64,000 nt of DNA from Filimonas effusa (GTDB lineage Bacteria > Bacteroidota > Bacteroidia > Chitinophagales > Chitinophagaceae): contig NZ_SDHZ01000005.1 in NCBI RefSeq assembly GCF_004118675.1, positions 62,001 through 126,000 on the forward strand. The letters are read 5' to 3'. The notes beneath the pieces are model-generated. The model worked only from the letters and a program-made list of their open reading frames with translations, did no database searches and was not told where the DNA came from. Made by a program: the position numbers and the translations under genes. Positions 18,589-27,269 of this stretch are shown piece after piece. Positions within the stretch are counted from its first letter, which is position 1, and every line of letters starts with the position of its first letter.

Positions 18589-19353
18589 ATGAAACTGGCT
18601 CCGAATAAAAAGATTTATTTCCTTTCCGATTTTCACCTGGGCGTTCCCGATTACGAACGCAGCCTGGAAAGAGAAAAAAGACTGGTGGCCTTCCTGGAAT
18701 CCATCCGCCACGATGCCCAGGAGATCTTTATTGTAGGAGACATGTTCGACTTCTGGTACGAATATAAAACCGTGATTCCGAAAGGGTATGTACGCATCCT
18801 CGGCAAACTGGCCGAGATCACCGACAGCGGCATCCCTGTTCACTTCTTCCTCGGCAACCACGATATGTGGATGAGCGGTTATCTTCAGAAAGAACTCAAC
18901 ATCCCCGTCTATGCCGATCCAAGGGTGTTCGAATGGAATGGCAAAACATTTTACATCGGCCACGGCGATGGCCTCGGCCCCGGCGACCATGGCTATAAAT
19001 TCCTGAAAAAAGTATTCCGCAACCGCTTTTGCCAATGGCTCTTCGGAATACTTCACCCCGATTGGGGTATTGGCCTCGCCAACTACTTCAGCCGTAAAAG
19101 CAGGGCCAAAACAGGCACCTCCGATGAACACTTCCTTGGCGAAGACAACGAATGGCTCATCATCTATTCCCGCGAAGTGCTTAAAACCCATCACTACGAC
19201 TTCTTTATTTTCGGCCACAGGCATTATCCGCTCAACTTCCCGCTGAACAATAACAGTCGTTACGTAAATTTAGGAGACTGGATCACTAACTTTACCTATG
19301 CTTATTTCGATGGCACAAACGTACACCTTACAACTGCCACCACTCATCCGTAA
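18589..19353 (+). CDS. lpxH: UDP-2,3-diacylglucosamine diphosphatase LpxH
   Basis: 254 residues, a calcineurin-like metallophosphoesterase. Metal-binding motifs in order are SDFHLG (residues 14-19), VGDMFDFW, LGNHDMW and the GHGD and GHRHYP segments. LpxH cuts UDP-2,3-diacylglucosamine to lipid X and UMP, the fourth step of lipid A synthesis at the inner membrane. lpxD lies about 5.7 kb away in the same window, so two steps of the pathway are represented. The MscS gene starts 11 bp after the stop. Confidence 0.9.
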   Translation: MKLAPNKKIYFLSDFHLGVPDYERSLEREKRLVAFLESIRHDAQEIFIVGDMFDFWYEYKTVIPKGYVRILGKLAEITDSGIPVHFFLGNHDMWMSGYLQKELNIPVYADPRVFEWNGKTFYIGHGDGLGPGDHGYKFLKKVFRNRFCQWLFGILHPDWGIGLANYFSRKSRAKTGTSDEHFLGEDNEWLIIYSREVLKTHHYDFFIFGHRHYPLNFPLNNNSRYVNLGDWITNFTYAYFDGTNVHLTTATTHP

Positions 19354-19364
19354 TCTGTTCGATT

Positions 19365-20471
19365 ATGCAGTCCATATTGCAAAAAGTCGTTTTCGATAAT
19401 ACCATTCAAACCTATCTGTCAGTAGGCATCACCATCCTCATTGCCTTAATGGTGAAAAGGTTTGTCTCTAAATACCTGGCCTACCTGCTTTTCAGGATCT
19501 TCTCAAAAGCAGGCAGAACCTTTCATAAACAATCATTCATGGAGCTTATCATAAGCCCGCTCGAATGGTTTCTCGCACTGTTCATGATCGTTATCGCGCT
19601 GGATAAACTAACCCTGCCCGCGTTATTCGACTTTAAGATCTACCGCGTAACAACGCACACCATCCTCGATGCCGTTGCCAACGCCATCCTTATTATTGTC
19701 TTTATCCGCCTTTGCATAAGACTGGTAATGTTCTTTGCACTCATCCTCGAAGAAAAAGCTTCCGCCAGCCAGGAAGCTTCCAATAACCAACTGATCGTTT
19801 TCTTTAAAGACTTCCTGAAAGTAATCCTCATCCTTATCGGAGGAATGCTGGTATTACATTTCTCTTTTAGCTATAATGTCAGCAACCTGCTTACCGGCCT
19901 CAGCCTGGTAGGCGCCGCTATAGCTCTGGCAACAAAAGAAAGCCTCGAAAACCTGATCGCATCCTTTATCATCTTCTTCGATAAGCCCTTCACCATGGGC
20001 GATACGGTAAAAGTAAATGGCTTCACCGGCGCAGTAGAAAGGATAGGACTGCGCAGCACCCGCATCCGTACCGATCAAAAGACCTACATCACCGTGCCCA
20101 ACAAACAAATGGTGGACACCATCCTCGACAATATAAGCCTGCGCAGCCAGCGAAAAGTAGAACTGCGTCTTGAAATAGGACTATCCGCAACGGTAAATGA
20201 TTTGAGAATGGTAGTAACGGCCATTCAGAAAAGACTGGACCAGGAATCCGCCGTATTAAGTAAAGCTGTATTCATCAGCGACACAGGTAAGAACGCGCAT
20301 GTTATAACCGTCGACTACTTCACCGCCATGACACAGTCCAACGACGAGTTCAACGCCTTGCGCCAGGAAATAAACCTGTCGATAATATCCCTGCTGGTAG
20401 AAATGAATGTAGGCCTTGCCGCAGCCAATACCGATGTCGTCATTCACCAGGCCAACGCCCAGGCTTCCTGA
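19365..20471 (+). CDS. MscS-type mechanosensitive ion channel
   Basis: 368 residues. Several membrane helices fill the first 190 residues, including SVGITILIALMVKRFV, FLALFMIVIAL and IVFIRLCIRLVMFFALIL. The pore-lining helix region LTGLSLVGAAIALATKESLENLIASFIIFFDKPFTMGD matches the TM3-beta junction of MscS, and a soluble beta/alpha domain follows (VPNKQMVDTILDNIS). Such channels open under membrane tension and release solutes during hypo-osmotic shock. It follows lpxH by 11 bp and is probably in the same transcript. Confidence 0.92.
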   Translation: MQSILQKVVFDNTIQTYLSVGITILIALMVKRFVSKYLAYLLFRIFSKAGRTFHKQSFMELIISPLEWFLALFMIVIALDKLTLPALFDFKIYRVTTHTILDAVANAILIIVFIRLCIRLVMFFALILEEKASASQEASNNQLIVFFKDFLKVILILIGGMLVLHFSFSYNVSNLLTGLSLVGAAIALATKESLENLIASFIIFFDKPFTMGDTVKVNGFTGAVERIGLRSTRIRTDQKTYITVPNKQMVDTILDNISLRSQRKVELRLEIGLSATVNDLRMVVTAIQKRLDQESAVLSKAVFISDTGKNAHVITVDYFTAMTQSNDEFNALRQEINLSIISLLVEMNVGLAAANTDVVIHQANAQAS

Positions 20472-20570
20472 TAAACGTAATATACATGGCTTGCTCTTTT
20501 AAGCTGCTGCATGCCGCACAGCCGGCGCTATTGGTATAACACTGCCGCATCCTGCCTGTAAAACAGGCTA

Positions 20571-23078
20571 TCAGGCATGTATATTCGCCTTAAACTCCAG
20601 CAGGAAGCCCCTTAGTTTGTTGAGCGACTGAATAAGCTGTGTATTGGTATCTGCCTTCTTTTTATTCGTTTTAAGATACTCTTTTGCCCCTTCTATGGTA
20701 AACTTGCGCTGACGCAACAGGTAATAGATCACCTGCAGGTTTTTAACATCTTCCGGGCGGAACAGGCGATCACCTTTGCGGTTCTTCCTTGGCTTAAGAA
20801 TATCGAACTCATTTTCCCAGAACCGAAGCAGCGAAGCATTTACATTGAACCATCCCGCAACAACGCTGATAGGATAATATTGCTTTTCAAACAAAGCCTC
20901 ATCATCGGGCAGCTGGATAAGATCCGACTCTGCATCAATTTCTTTAAACGATTTGCGCCCTCTTTTCTTGGGAGCAACAGGTTCTTTCGACGCCTGTAGT
21001 TTAGGTGCTTTTATTTTAGCAGGCTGTTGTTGCCTGGCAGCAACCTCCTCTACAATATCCGACAACGATTCAGGCGCCGGATCAGCTGCTTTCATCTCTT
21101 TCGCAGCCACCGCCTCCGCAGAAGGAGCAGCAACAGGTGCTTCCTGCAAAACCGTTTCTTGCGTTAATACCTCAGCAGAAGTATTCTCAACAGCAGTATA
21201 CTTAGCGGCAGTATTCTCAACAGCAGTATTCTCAACAGAAGTATCCTTAGCGGCAGTATTCCCAACAGCAGTATTCTCAACAGAAGTATACTCAACAGAA
21301 GTATACTCAACAGCAGCATACTTAGCGGCAGTATTCTCAATAGAAGTTTTCCTAACAGCAGTATCCTCACTGGCAGTTTTCCCAACAGCAGTATCCTCAC
21401 CGGCAGTTTCCCCGACAGCAGTATCTTCACCGGCAATTACATTTGCCCCGGCAGAAACAGCCTCTTCGCCTGCTATAACAACTTCGTCCTGCAGCGCAAT
21501 ATCTCCTTCCGCAGCAATAGCACTACCCGGCTCCGGCATTACTAAGGTTGATTCATTCTCCACAGAATCCGTCACATCCGGCAAAGCCGCAGACACTTCT
21601 TCTACAGCGTCAGCACGCAACTCCGTTAGAACAGGAGCATCTTCTGCCTTATAATCCGGTTCCTGCTCAGCTACACCCGCCGCGTCAACAGCAACATCAA
21701 CCGGGTCCTCCGCTACAGCAGCCGCTTCAACAGCAACATCGCCTGGTTCCTCCGCTACAGCAGCAGCTTCAACAGCAACACCGTCCGGTTCCTCCGCTAC
21801 AGCAGCCGCCTCAACAGCAACATCAACAGGGTCCTCCGTTACAGCAGCCGCTTTAACAGCAACATCGCCTGGTTCCTCCGCTACAGCAGCCGCTTCAACA
21901 GCAACACCGTCCGGTTCCTGCTCTGTTACAGGAGCTTCTTCCGGCGCATCACTGCTGATCTCGATAATAGCAGGTTTAGCAAGGAAAGGCCTTGTAAGCA
22001 CTACAGGTTTCACCTCTTTTATACCTTCATCCGCTATAACAGCAGTATCAATGCCGGCTATAGCATCAGTAGCTGGCACTTCTTCAGTTCTTATATCTTC
22101 CGGCGTTTGCTCCAATGCATCTTCCGGTACCACTGCGCCAGCATGAATAGCTTCTTCAGCTAATATATCTTCAGCATTTGAAACAGCTTCTTCAACAGCA
22201 GCAGGCGCCTCAATTAACTTAATCTCCTCTTCAACCACAGCTGCCTCATGAACACTGTCAGCAACAATAATATCTTCAACTGGATGATCCTCCCCTGTAG
22301 TCAAAGCCGGATCAATATCCACATCCGCTTCTTCAATAGCGGCAGCTAATTCAACATTTTCACCCACATATCCCTCTGTAGCAGCATTGATATGATCAAC
22401 ACTTACATGCCCGCCAGCCAAAGCTTCATCCGATGCCTCAGCATATGCTATAAACTCCGGCTCTTCCACTCTGACAACACCATCCGCCACCTCCTGATCA
22501 CGCGCATCCGTCAAGCCATCTTCATCAACCAAACCACTCTCAGCAACAGGTGCTACAGCCACTTCATTCACCACGGCCTCAGCAACAGGTGCCGCAGCTA
22601 CTTCACTCACCATAGCCTCAGCAACAGGTGCTATCGCTGCTTCATTCACCACGGCCTCAGCAACAGGTGCCGCAGCCGCTTCACGCATCACAGGCGCTTC
22701 ATCCACCACAGGCGCTGTTGCCGCAGCAACCTCGTCTCCAACCTCATTCTCTTCATTGCTGATTTCCCTGATGGCATCCTCTATGGTCAACTGCTGTAAC
22801 AAACCAGCAGCATTTTCATTTTCCAGATCTGGTTCAACATCTCCCATTTTGGGAACAGGAACAGGAGCAGAGGGAGTAGTATCACCCACAACCGAAACCT
22901 CGCGTTTCAGCTTTATCTTAATTCCTATTTTATCATCGGCAAAAACAAGTGTGTTGCTGTCAGGCGCACTGGCTGTAACCGGTTCCGGCGCAGGAACAAC
23001 CGTCACAGCTTTTTTCTTCTGTGCTGGCGCAACCGGCTGCGGCTCCGAATCAAACCCAAATAAATCTAACTGTCGCAT
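20571..23078 (-). CDS. MerR family regulator with a giant repetitive N-terminal region
   Basis: 835 residues from the ATG at 23078 (MRQLDLFGFDSEP); the frame extends upstream but that stretch overlaps the divergent promoter and is not protein-like. Only the last 100 residues form a MerR DNA-binding domain (YYPISVVAGWF at 734, then LRFWENEF, RLFRPEDVKNL and YLLRQRKFTIEGAKEYL). The first 60 residues hold a conserved-looking start. The roughly 600 between are acidic, Ala/Val/Glu-rich, probably disordered, and carry three tandem-repeat blocks. Regulators of this type in the phylum usually have far shorter N-termini. The effector and targets are unknown. Confidence 0.85.
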   Translation of the reverse strand: MRQLDLFGFDSEPQPVAPAQKKKAVTVVPAPEPVTASAPDSNTLVFADDKIGIKIKLKREVSVVGDTTPSAPVPVPKMGDVEPDLENENAAGLLQQLTIEDAIREISNEENEVGDEVAAATAPVVDEAPVMREAAAAPVAEAVVNEAAIAPVAEAMVSEVAAAPVAEAVVNEVAVAPVAESGLVDEDGLTDARDQEVADGVVRVEEPEFIAYAEASDEALAGGHVSVDHINAATEGYVGENVELAAAIEEADVDIDPALTTGEDHPVEDIIVADSVHEAAVVEEEIKLIEAPAAVEEAVSNAEDILAEEAIHAGAVVPEDALEQTPEDIRTEEVPATDAIAGIDTAVIADEGIKEVKPVVLTRPFLAKPAIIEISSDAPEEAPVTEQEPDGVAVEAAAVAEEPGDVAVKAAAVTEDPVDVAVEAAAVAEEPDGVAVEAAAVAEEPGDVAVEAAAVAEDPVDVAVDAAGVAEQEPDYKAEDAPVLTELRADAVEEVSAALPDVTDSVENESTLVMPEPGSAIAAEGDIALQDEVVIAGEEAVSAGANVIAGEDTAVGETAGEDTAVGKTASEDTAVRKTSIENTAAKYAAVEYTSVEYTSVENTAVGNTAAKDTSVENTAVENTAAKYTAVENTSAEVLTQETVLQEAPVAAPSAEAVAAKEMKAADPAPESLSDIVEEVAARQQQPAKIKAPKLQASKEPVAPKKRGRKSFKEIDAESDLIQLPDDEALFEKQYYPISVVAGWFNVNASLLRFWENEFDILKPRKNRKGDRLFRPEDVKNLQVIYYLLRQRKFTIEGAKEYLKTNKKKADTNTQLIQSLNKLRGFLLEFKANIHA
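21165..21440. repeat. Degenerate 15-bp repeat block inside the MerR-type gene
   Basis: A run of near-identical 15-bp units codes for five-residue steps such as ENTAV, EYTSV, EDTAV and AAKYT. Units of the type ACAGCAGTATTCTCA recur with point changes, so this block has expanded by slippage or unequal exchange while staying in frame. Confidence 0.7.
21670..21921. repeat. Six tandem 42-bp units in a two-level (126-bp x 2) array
   Basis: Six contiguous 42-bp units start at 21670, 21712, 21754, 21796, 21838 and 21880. Units 1/4, 2/5 and 3/6 are the closest pairs, so a three-unit block of 126 bp has duplicated. In the protein each unit is 14 residues of the type VAVEAAAVAEEPxx, with the last two positions cycling DG, GD, VD. 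The array lies in frame in the MerR-type gene. Confidence 0.88.
22545..22682. repeat. 39-bp repeat block inside the MerR-type gene
   Basis: About three and a half units of 13 residues (E-A-A-x-APVAEAVVN type) are encoded here, the third repeat block of the same gene. The unit length and sequence differ from the 42-bp array, so it arose separately. Confidence 0.65.
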
Positions 23079-23161
23079 GGTGTAAAAATAATAATCATTT
23101 ATCCTGCAAACGAAGTTTATGGCGGTTAGTGGATAAGATGTAAGTATCTTATGAACGACGT

Positions 23162-24034
23162 ATGTTTGTAAAAAGTATGTCAATGAGGCAATCCACAGTA
23201 ATTTGTGTATGCGGCGCCGGTACAATGGGCAGTGGTATAGCCCAGCTTTCTGCACAGGCAGGCTTCACCACCATCCAGTTCGATGTGTCGGAACCTATGC
23301 TTGAAAAAAGCAGGCAACAGATCATTGCAAGTCTCGATACCCTTGTCACAAAAGGAAAAATAAGCAGCGATGAAAAAGCCGGAACCCTTTCCAGGCTCCA
23401 CTTTACAAGCGACATACAGTCCTGCCGCGCCGATGTGATCATTGAAGCGATCGTAGAAAAAATGGAAATAAAAACTACCCTCTTCACACAGCTCGCAGCC
23501 ATCAATTCACCGTCAACGATCCTTGCCTCCAATACATCGTCCATCTCCATCTCCAGTCTTGCCGCAGGCATTCCTCACCCGGAAAGAGTAGCAGGCCTGC
23601 ATTTCTTCAATCCCGCCCCGGTGATGAAACTGGTGGAAATTGTAAAAGGAAATGCCACCAGCCAGCAAACCATAACACAGCTCCGGGAACTGGCAAAGGC
23701 AATGGGTAAAACCACGGTAGTATGTAAAGATGCACCCGGCTTTATCGTAAACCGCGTAGCACGTCCCTACTACCTCGAAGCATTACGCCTCGCCGAACAG
23801 GGCTTCACCCATCCCGCCCAGGCCGATCGCCTCCTCGAAGCAACAGGTTTTAAAATGGGCCCCTTTAAATTAATGGACCTGATAGGAATGGATGTTAACT
23901 TTGCCGTGAGTAATATTGTATGGGAGGCATTAGGACAACCTCCCAGGCTAAAGCCTTCTGCACTGCAACAACAGAAAGTCAGTGAAGGAAATCTGGGCCG
24001 TAAGACAGGGAAGGGGTTTTATGAGTACAACTGA
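23162..24034 (+). CDS. 3-hydroxyacyl-CoA dehydrogenase (3-hydroxybutyryl-CoA dehydrogenase type)
   Basis: Up to 290 residues. The Rossmann NAD site VCGAGTMGSGIAQ lies near the N-terminus; SSNTSSIS-like and HFFNPAPVMKLVEIV segments with the catalytic His follow (HPERVAGLHFFNP), and the C-terminal domain has DAPGFIVNRV and GFKMGPFKLMDLIG. It oxidises 3-hydroxyacyl-CoA with NAD+, or runs in reverse, in fatty acid or butyrate metabolism. ATG codons at 23162, 23177 and 23183 are possible starts; 23183 puts the NAD motif at the usual distance. It is divergent from the MerR gene and may share its control region. The SDR gene follows after 24 bp. Confidence 0.92.
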   Translation: MFVKSMSMRQSTVICVCGAGTMGSGIAQLSAQAGFTTIQFDVSEPMLEKSRQQIIASLDTLVTKGKISSDEKAGTLSRLHFTSDIQSCRADVIIEAIVEKMEIKTTLFTQLAAINSPSTILASNTSSISISSLAAGIPHPERVAGLHFFNPAPVMKLVEIVKGNATSQQTITQLRELAKAMGKTTVVCKDAPGFIVNRVARPYYLEALRLAEQGFTHPAQADRLLEATGFKMGPFKLMDLIGMDVNFAVSNIVWEALGQPPRLKPSALQQQKVSEGNLGRKTGKGFYEYN

Positions 24035-24058
24035 TCATCAACCAACAGGGAACAAACT

Positions 24059-25033
24059 ATGATACTGATAACGGGCGCAACAGGACTCGTAGGTCAGCAC
24101 CTGGCGCAAGCCCTGGTGCAGCAGCAGCAGAAAATAAGAGCGATATACCGGTCTGAAATTCCAACCTTTAAGGGAGCAGACAAGATCGAATGGGTAAAGG
24201 CCGATATCCTCGATATCTTAACCCTCGAACCCGCCATGGAAAACATCACCGATGTATACCACTGCGCCGCCGTTGTTTCTTTTCACCCCTCCAATAAAAA
24301 CATCCTCTATAAAACCAATATCAACGGTACCGCAAATGTCGTGAACGCCTGCATACAGGCCGGCATCCGGAAACTGGTATACGTGAGTTCAGTAGGCGCG
24401 CTTGGAAGAATGCGCAAGGAACAAACCATCAACGAAACAATGCACTGGACGCCCGAATCCAGTAACAGCGAATACGGCAGAAGTAAATATCTCGCCGAAA
24501 TGGAAGTATGGCGCGGTATAGCAGAAGGCTTACAGGCCGTTATCGTAAACCCGGTGATCATACTCGGCGCAGGCGACTGGAACAAAGGCTCCGCAGGACT
24601 CTTTAAATCCGCCTATAAAGAATTTCCCTGGTATACCGAAGGCGTTTCAGGATTCGTAGATGTTGCCGACGTGGTAAAGGCAATGATCAGCCTCATGGAA
24701 AGCGATATAGCAGGACAACGCTTCATCCTCTGTGCCGAAAATAGCAGCTATAGAGAACTCTTCAGCAACATGGCCCGCTGCTTCGGCAAAAAACCACCGC
24801 ATAAAAAAGTAACCCCGTTTATGGCTGCGCTGGTATGGCGTCTTGAAGCTGTTAAGGGACTTATCACAGGTAAAGCGCCCTTATTAACCAAAGAAACAGC
24901 ACACACAGCGCAGGCCAGGGTATATTTCGATAACAGTAAACTGCTCAGCTACCTGCCGCAGTTCCGGTATACACCGTTACAGCAGTCCGTTACCAATATC
25001 TGCCACGAACTGCAGCAGAAGTATAACTTATAA
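24059..25033 (+). CDS. Extended SDR: NAD-dependent epimerase/dehydratase family protein
   Basis: 324 residues. The NAD(P)-binding motif ITGATGLVGQHL is at the N-terminus; YHCAAVVSF follows, then YVSSVGALG and the active-site YGRSK pair (Tyr and Lys four apart). The C-terminal half is shorter in conserved signal, as in dihydroflavonol-reductase-like members. Substrates in this group range from sugar nucleotides to steroid-like and flavonoid-like molecules, so the substrate cannot be given. It lies 24 bp after the acyl-CoA dehydrogenase gene. Its stop overlaps the convergent lpxD end by 6 bp. Confidence 0.88.
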   Translation: MILITGATGLVGQHLAQALVQQQQKIRAIYRSEIPTFKGADKIEWVKADILDILTLEPAMENITDVYHCAAVVSFHPSNKNILYKTNINGTANVVNACIQAGIRKLVYVSSVGALGRMRKEQTINETMHWTPESSNSEYGRSKYLAEMEVWRGIAEGLQAVIVNPVIILGAGDWNKGSAGLFKSAYKEFPWYTEGVSGFVDVADVVKAMISLMESDIAGQRFILCAENSSYRELFSNMARCFGKKPPHKKVTPFMAALVWRLEAVKGLITGKAPLLTKETAHTAQARVYFDNSKLLSYLPQFRYTPLQQSVTNICHELQQKYNL

Positions 25034-25975
25034 GCTCTTCAGCTTCTCCCAGATCTCAGGAATGCGTTTTACCCATACCAGTTCGCGGCGCTTCACGCTG
25101 GCATCTTCTGCAGGGTATCCGAAATAAGTTTTGCCGCCTTCAAGTGAAGAAGGCACACCACTCTGCGCCAGCACCACCGCATTTTTACCGATAGTAAGCG
25201 TTTTACTTACACCTACCTGGCCCCATAATACCACTCCATCCTCTATAACGGTAGCCCCGGCAATACCTACCTGCGCAGCAAATAAACAGTTTTTACCCAC
25301 CTGCGTATCATGACCAATATGTACCATATTATCCATTTTGGTGCCCTTGCCAATCCTCGTAGAAGCAGTAACGCCCCTGTCTATGGTACAGCCTGCGCCA
25401 ATCTCAACATTGTCTTCTATCACCACGTTACCACAGCTTTGCATCCGCTTATACCACACTTCCCTGTCCTTTTTGGTGTTATAGTAAAACGCATCGCTGC
25501 CTATAACGGTACCCGCCTGTATCACTACATTATCACCGATCTCCGTGTAATCCATAAGCGTCACATTAGGATAGATCACACAGTTGCTGCCTATGGTAAC
25601 ATGCTTTCCAATGAACACATTAGGCATCACAATCGTATGCTCCCCCTTTACCAATGTATCGCTCACCGGCTCCGTTGCAGCAACAAAAGGACGAAAATGG
25701 TTCACGATCTTAAGATAGGCTTCAAAAGGCTGATCCGTCACCAATAACGTTTTACCAGCAGGTACTTCAACCTTGTCGGTATTGATGATGATATGCGAAG
25801 CCTTGCTCTTTAAACAGGTATCATAATACTTTGGATGATCAACAAAAACCAGGTCGCCTTCTTCCACCTGGTGAATTTCATTAATGCCATTTGCCTGGGC
25901 TGAAGCATCTCCCACAACGGTTGCTCCAATGATTGCCGCTATTTGCTGTACACTTACAGAAGCCGGAAATTTCAT
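25028..25975 (-). CDS. lpxD: UDP-3-O-acylglucosamine N-acyltransferase LpxD
   Basis: 315 residues from the ATG at 25975 (MKFPASVSVQQIAAIIGATVVGD). The N-terminal domain is followed by a left-handed beta-helix with hexapeptide repeats (VTIGSNCVIYPNVTLMDYTEIGDNV-like) and the VHIGHDTQVGKNCLF segment carrying the catalytic His. LpxD adds the second 3-hydroxyacyl chain in lipid A synthesis, before LpxH. The C-terminus PEIWEKLKSL is helical, as expected. It converges with the SDR gene, with overlapping stops. Confidence 0.93.
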   Translation of the reverse strand: MKFPASVSVQQIAAIIGATVVGDASAQANGINEIHQVEEGDLVFVDHPKYYDTCLKSKASHIIINTDKVEVPAGKTLLVTDQPFEAYLKIVNHFRPFVAATEPVSDTLVKGEHTIVMPNVFIGKHVTIGSNCVIYPNVTLMDYTEIGDNVVIQAGTVIGSDAFYYNTKKDREVWYKRMQSCGNVVIEDNVEIGAGCTIDRGVTASTRIGKGTKMDNMVHIGHDTQVGKNCLFAAQVGIAGATVIEDGVVLWGQVGVSKTLTIGKNAVVLAQSGVPSSLEGGKTYFGYPAEDASVKRRELVWVKRIPEIWEKLKSL

Positions 25976-26124
25976 AAACAAGTCCTATTTAGACGCCAAA
26001 GGTAGTAATAGGCATGCTGCTTCCGGAAAATTTAATCTGGCAAAAACAACTTGCCTGAATAACCTTTTTTATACCCGCCGGCAACAGCCTGTTCCTTTAA
26101 AAAAGCATAGATGTATTACAACAC

Positions 26125-26167
26125 ACAATCGCTGTAATGCAGCTATATCAATAGTTTCAGCGATTGT
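26125..26167. repeat. 10-bp inverted repeat in the lpxD-rluE gap
   Basis: ACAATCGCTG (26125-26134) and CAGCGATTGT (26158-26167) are perfect inverted copies 23 bp apart. The element could be an RNA stem or a protein site. The 26000-26400 gap holds no ORF that looks coding. Confidence 0.5.
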
Positions 26168-26247
26168 CATTTCCCGGCGCCTCTGCAGTAACAACACTTG
26201 GGTACGTGAGCTATCCCTTTAAAGCAGGGCCTTTCAGCCATCGTAAT

Positions 26248-26295
26248 TCACAGGGTTCCAAAAAATTGTGAATAAAATTCCTGTGATTTTTTTTT
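26248..26295 (+). terminator. Terminator with a competing upstream pairing
   Basis: TCACAGG (26248-26254) pairs with CCTGTGA (26280-26286), followed by nine T: an intrinsic terminator on the plus strand. The same left arm, ATTCACA (26246-26252), can instead pair with TGTGAAT (26267-26273), which would break the terminator stem. No plus-strand gene ends just upstream. Confidence 0.55.
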
Positions 26296-26323
26296 GCGTT
26301 AGAAAAAACTATTTTTAATATTG
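26293..26323 (+). promoter_or_regulatory. Bacteroidota-type promoter before the pseudouridine synthase gene
   Basis: TTTG at 26293-26296 and TAATATTG at 26316-26323 are 19 bp apart, close to the phylum consensus TTTG-N19-21-TAnnTTTG with one mismatch. Transcription would start near 26330, about 70 nt before the ATG. Confidence 0.55.
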
Positions 26324-26370
26324 TGTCGGGAATTTATTTTCCCTTACTTACTAACCCATCCATATAATAG

Positions 26371-26393
26371 GTCCCGCTTCTGCGGGACTTTTT
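26371..26393 (+). terminator. Terminator-like hairpin just before the rluE-like start
   Basis: GTCCCGC (26371-26377), loop TTCT, GCGGGAC (26382-26388), then TTTTTA. The ATG follows six bases later. It fits a leader attenuator or the 3' end of a small RNA made from the promoter at 26293. Confidence 0.7.
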
Positions 26394-26398
26394 ATTTT

Positions 26399-26998
26399 AT
26401 GCTCAAGTACTTCATCATCTACAAACCTTATCTCGTCCTTTCTCAGTTTTCAGCCGAGGGCGAAAAGCATACACTCAAACATTTCTTCAACGTACCAAAG
26501 GATGTGTATCCTGTAGGAAGATTGGATTACGATAGCGAAGGTTTGCTGCTGCTTACAAACGACACGCGTTTAAACCATCGTTTGCTGCATCCTTCTTTCC
26601 TCCATGAACGTGAATACTGGGTTCAGGTCGATGGCGATATAAATGAACACGCATTACAACAACTCCGGCAAGGCACCGCCATTCAACTCGATGGCAAACC
26701 TTACCATACGCTTCCCTGTAAAGCTGCTCTTTTAGATCCCGCCCCCGAAGTGCCGCCGCGTGTTCCACCCATCCGCGTCCGTAAAGAAATACCCGCACCC
26801 TGGATCAGCCTTGTATTAAAAGAAGGAAAGAACCGCCAGGTACGCCGCATGACTGCCGCCATTGGCTTCCCAACACTTCGCCTCATCCGCTATCGCATCG
26901 AAAACATTACACTCGGCTCCATGCAACCCGGCGAAATCATCAGCCTCTCCCAAAACAGTATCTATAAAAAACTCTTCGGCGATCGCCCGCACTCCTGA
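26399..26998 (+). CDS. Pseudouridine synthase, RluE/RsuA family
   Basis: 199 residues from the ATG at 26399 (MLKYFIIYKPYLVLSQFS); an upstream in-frame ATG would read through the leader hairpin. The catalytic motif VGRLDYDSEGLLLLTND (about 41-57) supplies the active-site Asp, and KEGKNRQVRRMTAAIGFPTLRLIR is the typical RsuA/RluE C-terminal motif. There is no S4 domain, as in RluE, which modifies 23S rRNA U2457. Assignment to RluE rather than another short family member rests on length and motif context. The leader suggests regulated expression. Confidence 0.9.
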   Translation: MLKYFIIYKPYLVLSQFSAEGEKHTLKHFFNVPKDVYPVGRLDYDSEGLLLLTNDTRLNHRLLHPSFLHEREYWVQVDGDINEHALQQLRQGTAIQLDGKPYHTLPCKAALLDPAPEVPPRVPPIRVRKEIPAPWISLVLKEGKNRQVRRMTAAIGFPTLRLIRYRIENITLGSMQPGEIISLSQNSIYKKLFGDRPHS

Positions 26999-27269
26999 AA
27001 CAATTCATCATCCGCAATCAATTCCCCATTCACCATCCAAACACCCCAATCTGTCATCCGCTAACTGTCATTACAATCAATATTGAGGAACGCGTACCCC
27101 GAATTTGCGCTAAAGTTCCCTTTGTTTTTTACTCCAAAAATCCGTTTAAACAGAAAGAAGCTGTTACACATATATACATTTCATATTAGAAGAAAGTGCA
27201 CGATTTTTGTCTTATATTACATCAAAGCAGCCGTGGCAAAAAGCACTCTTTTCATATAAATCGTACCGT

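Noticed and set aside
20953-21654. A 233-residue Ser/Ala/Val-rich plus-strand frame
   Set aside because: It is the antisense reading of the repeat blocks in the MerR-type gene; the repeats keep several frames open at once.
21670-21921. Regular 42-bp repeats that could suggest a CRISPR array
   Set aside because: The units are contiguous without unique spacers, are in frame in a coding sequence and no cas gene is near.
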